Positions 61,328 to 64,000 of a stretch of DNA of 64,000 nucleotides are shown here, piece by piece. How positions within the stretch are numbered: position 1 is the first letter of the stretch; each line of letters starts with the position of its first letter. Under the pieces are notes generated by a model. That model did not search any database. It saw only the letters and a list, made by a program, of their open reading frames with translations, and was not told the origin of the DNA. This DNA is from Bacteroidetes bacterium HGW-Bacteroidetes-7 (GTDB lineage: Bacteria; Bacteroidota; Bacteroidia; Bacteroidales; UBA932). The translations under genes were made by a program, and so were the position numbers. The stretch lies in NCBI GenBank assembly GCA_002842465.1, contig PHDA01000005.1, positions 1-64,000 on the forward strand, in the 5' to 3' direction.

Positions 61328-64000
61328 ATGCAAGAAATTACCTCTTATCACGCTAAATTTTTTGCCTATGAACTTACAAGGCAACGTCCGGCTAATGATA
61401 TTGGTAAGTTAACCGCTTCATTACAGGATGCACAGGTTGATCTTAACCCACACCAAGTAGAGGCCGCTATATTTGCTTTTAAATCGCCTCTATCAAAAGG
61501 TGCAGTTTTGGCTGACGAAGTAGGACTTGGTAAAACAATTGAAGCTGGAATAATATTATCACAACAGTGGGCAGAAAACAAAAGAAAGCTTTTGATAATT
61601 TGTCCTTCAAATCTGAGAAAGCAATGGAACAGAGAACTAGCAGATAAATTCTATCTTAAATCAACAATTTTAGAAACAAGATCGTTTGAGAATATCATTA
61701 AAGACGGCAATTTAAATCCATTTGACAAAGAGAATCAAATTATAATCTGTTCGCTCCATTTTGCAAAAAACAAGGCTTCATACCTCAAGTCTGTATATTG
61801 GGATCTGGTAGTCATTGACGAAGCACACCGTCTTAGAAATGTTTACAAGCCAACCAATAAAATTGGTAACACAATAAAAAATTCACTGGACCATTGCAAA
61901 AAAATTTTACTTACAGCAACTCCACTTCAAAATTCGGTACTTGAACTTTACGGTCTGGTAAGCCTGATTGATCCTTATATTTTTGGAGATTTAAAGAGTT
62001 TTAAGAGTCAATTCAGCAGGCTGCTTGATGAGGAAAACTATGAAGATCTAAGATCAAGACTTGAGCCGGTATGTAAGAGAACCCTCAGGAGACAGGTTTT
62101 AGAATACATAAACTACACAGAAAGAATTCCCATCGTTCAGGAATATTTTCCAAACGAAGATGAAATTACACTTTACAATTGGGTAAGCGAATATCTGCAG
62201 CGCCCTACCCTGTTTGCTCTTCCTACGAGTCAGAGACAACTGATGACTCTTATTCTGCGAAAGCTTCTGGCCTCATCTACTTATGCGATTTATGGAACAT
62301 TAGATGCATTGGTAAAACGCCTTGAAAAGATTATTCAAAGTAACAATCCAGTCATAGGAGATGATCTGTTTTCAAGTGACTATGATGTTTTTGAGGAGGT
62401 TGCAGAAGAGTGGGAAACAGACGATTATGCAGATGATGATGACGAAGAAAATGAAGAAGAGGCAAAAATAAGGGCTTACACATCTGAGGAAATTGAACAA
62501 ATCAAAGAAGAAAAAGAAGATTTGGAAAGATACCGTACACTAGCTCAAATTATCAAGAAAAACTCAAAAGCCGAACAGCTTTTTGCAGGATTGGAAAGAG
62601 GATTTGAGGCATTGGAAAGACTTGGTGCAAATAAAAAAGCACTCATATTTACCGAATCAAGAAGGACTCAGGATTTTATTTGTTCTCTTCTTGAGAAGAG
62701 AGGATATGCAAGTAAGGTAATTAAATTTAATGGTTCAAATTCCGATACAAATTCTAAGTGCATATACGATGCATATCTAAAAAAACACAAAGGCACTGAA
62801 ATCCTAACAGGGTCTGCAACCGCAGATAAAAGAGCAGCTATTGTAGATTACTTTAAAGAAAAAGCTACAATCATGGTGGCAACTGAAGCAGCTGCAGAGG
62901 GTATAAATCTGCAGTTCTGTTCCCTTGTAATCAATTTTGACTTGCCTTGGAACCCGCAAAGAATTGAACAAAGAATTGGAAGATGTCATAGATATGGTCA
63001 GAAATTCGATGTAGTTGTTATTAATTTTCTGAACAAGGCAAATGCAGCAGATCAGAAAGTATATGAATTACTCGACCAGAAATTCAAACTGTTTAGTGGT
63101 GTCTTTGGAGCATCAGACGAAGTATTGGGCAACATAGGCAATGGAGTAGATTTCGAAAAAAGAATAGCAGCAATTTATCAGAAATGCAGAACCCCTGAAG
63201 AGATAAAATATGCATTTGATCAGCTGCAGGAAGAGCTAAGAATAGATATTTCTGAAAAGGTAACAGAGACAAGAAAAGTTCTGCTAGAAAACTTTGACGA
63301 AGAGGTAAGAGAAAAATTAAGAGTGAATTTGGCCGAAACATCAAAGTACCTATCCGGATTCGAAGAGAGGTTATGGAAAATATCAAAGTTCTACCTTAAG
63401 AGCCTGGCAAATTTTGACGATTCAAATTATACTTTTACTCTAAACAAAAATCCATTCCCGGAAGAGCAAATCAATAAAGGGCCATATATGGTTCTGAAAC
63501 CTGAACGGGGACAGCGGAAATCAGATATTGAAGTTCCGGATGACACTAACATTTACAGAATTGGTCACAAATTGGCGCAGAATATTCTGAATGCATGCAA
63601 ACGAATGCCAGTCCCCATAAAAGAAGTAGTTTTTGATTATACAAACACTCCCACAAAAATAACGGTATTAGAAGAATTAGTCGGAAAGAGCGGATGGTTG
63701 CAAGTTAAAATTCTCACAATATCTTCATTTGAAAAAGAAGAGTATATTTTGCTTTCGGGCTTTTCAGACTACGGAATTATTCTTGACCCGGAAACATGCA
63801 AAAAGTTATTTTCTCTCAACGCATATGAAGAAGATAATATCAATGTTACAGAAGATTCCTTAGCCAAGTTCTATATCCAATCTCAAAAGCAGATTCTTGA
63901 GATTCAAGATGAGAACATGCGCAGGAATTCAAAATTCTTTGATGAAGAATACAACAAACTTGAAACCTGGGCAGACGACATGAAAATCAGTCTTGAAAAA
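61328..64000 (+). CDS. SNF2-family DEAD/DEAH helicase (3' partial)
   Basis: The frame from ATG 61328 is open to the last base (891 codons), so the gene continues beyond the window. Walker A is ADEVGLGKT (62-70, K69) and Walker B is VVIDEAHRL (DEAH 164-167). TATPLQNS is motif III. The helicase C-lobe has ALIFTESRRTQDF, VATEAAAEGINLQF and WNPQRIEQRIGRCHRYGQ (motifs V and VI). A strongly acidic insertion (about 350-385) separates the lobes. The pattern resembles RapA/DISARM DrmD-like SNF2 ATPases that translocate on DNA or remodel nucleoprotein. Its extended C-terminus and upstream gap of 136 bp suggest the first gene of a defence or restriction operon, which cannot be confirmed here. Confidence 0.88.
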   Translation, partial: MQEITSYHAKFFAYELTRQRPANDIGKLTASLQDAQVDLNPHQVEAAIFAFKSPLSKGAVLADEVGLGKTIEAGIILSQQWAENKRKLLIICPSNLRKQWNRELADKFYLKSTILETRSFENIIKDGNLNPFDKENQIIICSLHFAKNKASYLKSVYWDLVVIDEAHRLRNVYKPTNKIGNTIKNSLDHCKKILLTATPLQNSVLELYGLVSLIDPYIFGDLKSFKSQFSRLLDEENYEDLRSRLEPVCKRTLRRQVLEYINYTERIPIVQEYFPNEDEITLYNWVSEYLQRPTLFALPTSQRQLMTLILRKLLASSTYAIYGTLDALVKRLEKIIQSNNPVIGDDLFSSDYDVFEEVAEEWETDDYADDDDEENEEEAKIRAYTSEEIEQIKEEKEDLERYRTLAQIIKKNSKAEQLFAGLERGFEALERLGANKKALIFTESRRTQDFICSLLEKRGYASKVIKFNGSNSDTNSKCIYDAYLKKHKGTEILTGSATADKRAAIVDYFKEKATIMVATEAAAEGINLQFCSLVINFDLPWNPQRIEQRIGRCHRYGQKFDVVVINFLNKANAADQKVYELLDQKFKLFSGVFGASDEVLGNIGNGVDFEKRIAAIYQKCRTPEEIKYAFDQLQEELRIDISEKVTETRKVLLENFDEEVREKLRVNLAETSKYLSGFEERLWKISKFYLKSLANFDDSNYTFTLNKNPFPEEQINKGPYMVLKPERGQRKSDIEVPDDTNIYRIGHKLAQNILNACKRMPVPIKEVVFDYTNTPTKITVLEELVGKSGWLQVKILTISSFEKEEYILLSGFSDYGIILDPETCKKLFSLNAYEEDNINVTEDSLAKFYIQSQKQILEIQDENMRRNSKFFDEEYNKLETWADDMKISLEK

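Noticed and set aside
1-64000. CRISPR arrays, tRNA and rRNA genes
   Set aside because: No regularly spaced repeats of 25-40 bases, no cloverleaf-like segments and no rRNA-like conserved stretches were recognised on reading the gaps.

Overview
The window looks like an AT-rich chromosome segment of a Bacteroidota bacterium, probably Bacteroidales or a close relative. The family-level clues are a SusC/SusD pair with an ECF sigma/FecR switch, DUF4843, a PKD-like lipoprotein and DUF5117 metalloproteases, LruC-domain and DUF4402 proteins, promoter-like TTTG / TAnnTTTG boxes, and weak or absent Shine-Dalgarno sequences at most starts. No rRNA, tRNA, CRISPR array or complete insertion sequence was recognised.

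Region 1 (2-14054) is a surface-polysaccharide locus. It holds a Wzz/Wzc-like chain-length protein whose cytoplasmic kinase-like domain is degenerate, a Wzy-type polymerase/ligase, a Wzx-type flippase, eight glycosyltransferases, a hexapeptide acyltransferase and a SAM methyltransferase. It ends at a 14-bp perfect bidirectional terminator. Next come a convergent LruC-domain lipoprotein (14091-16472) and a TetR-controlled tripartite ABC exporter (16815-23577: TolC-like, HlyD-like, two ATPases, two permeases). The two ATPases carry complementary defects, as expected of a heterodimer with one working ATP site. A p-aminobenzoate set (pabA, divergent pabB, pabC) and an exported TlpA-like thioredoxin follow.

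Region 2 (26651-37120) is the most interesting part. A four-PAS histidine kinase on one side, and an Hpt-like protein without its histidine plus an NtrC-type sigma-54 activator on the other, flank a minus-strand cluster. That cluster encodes four small secreted DUF4402 proteins, a PapD-like periplasmic chaperone and a 950-aa usher-like outer-membrane protein. I read it as an archaic-type chaperone-usher fibre system of Bacteroidota. A near-consensus sigma-54 promoter lies upstream of the two-pilin unit, and the DUF4402 gene between chaperone and usher lacks the N-terminal donor extension, as a tip subunit would.

Region 3 (37158-52916) has a CYTH protein, adenylate kinase, and then an ECF sigma / FecR / SusC / SusD / DUF4843 / PKD-like / two-metalloprotease operon, probably for capture of peptides or proteins. 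The second protease has lost all three zinc histidines.

Region 4 (52917-55185) is a patchwork of palindromic repeats around one very AT-rich lipoprotein gene. A 36-nt direct repeat brackets that gene, like a cassette. Region 5 (55219-61191) holds membrane proteins with a winged-helix regulator, an outer-membrane beta-barrel protein, an exported C1B cysteine peptidase, an NrtR-like Nudix protein and a likely DUF2200 remnant. The window ends inside a large SNF2-type helicase (61328 onward) that may open a defence island.
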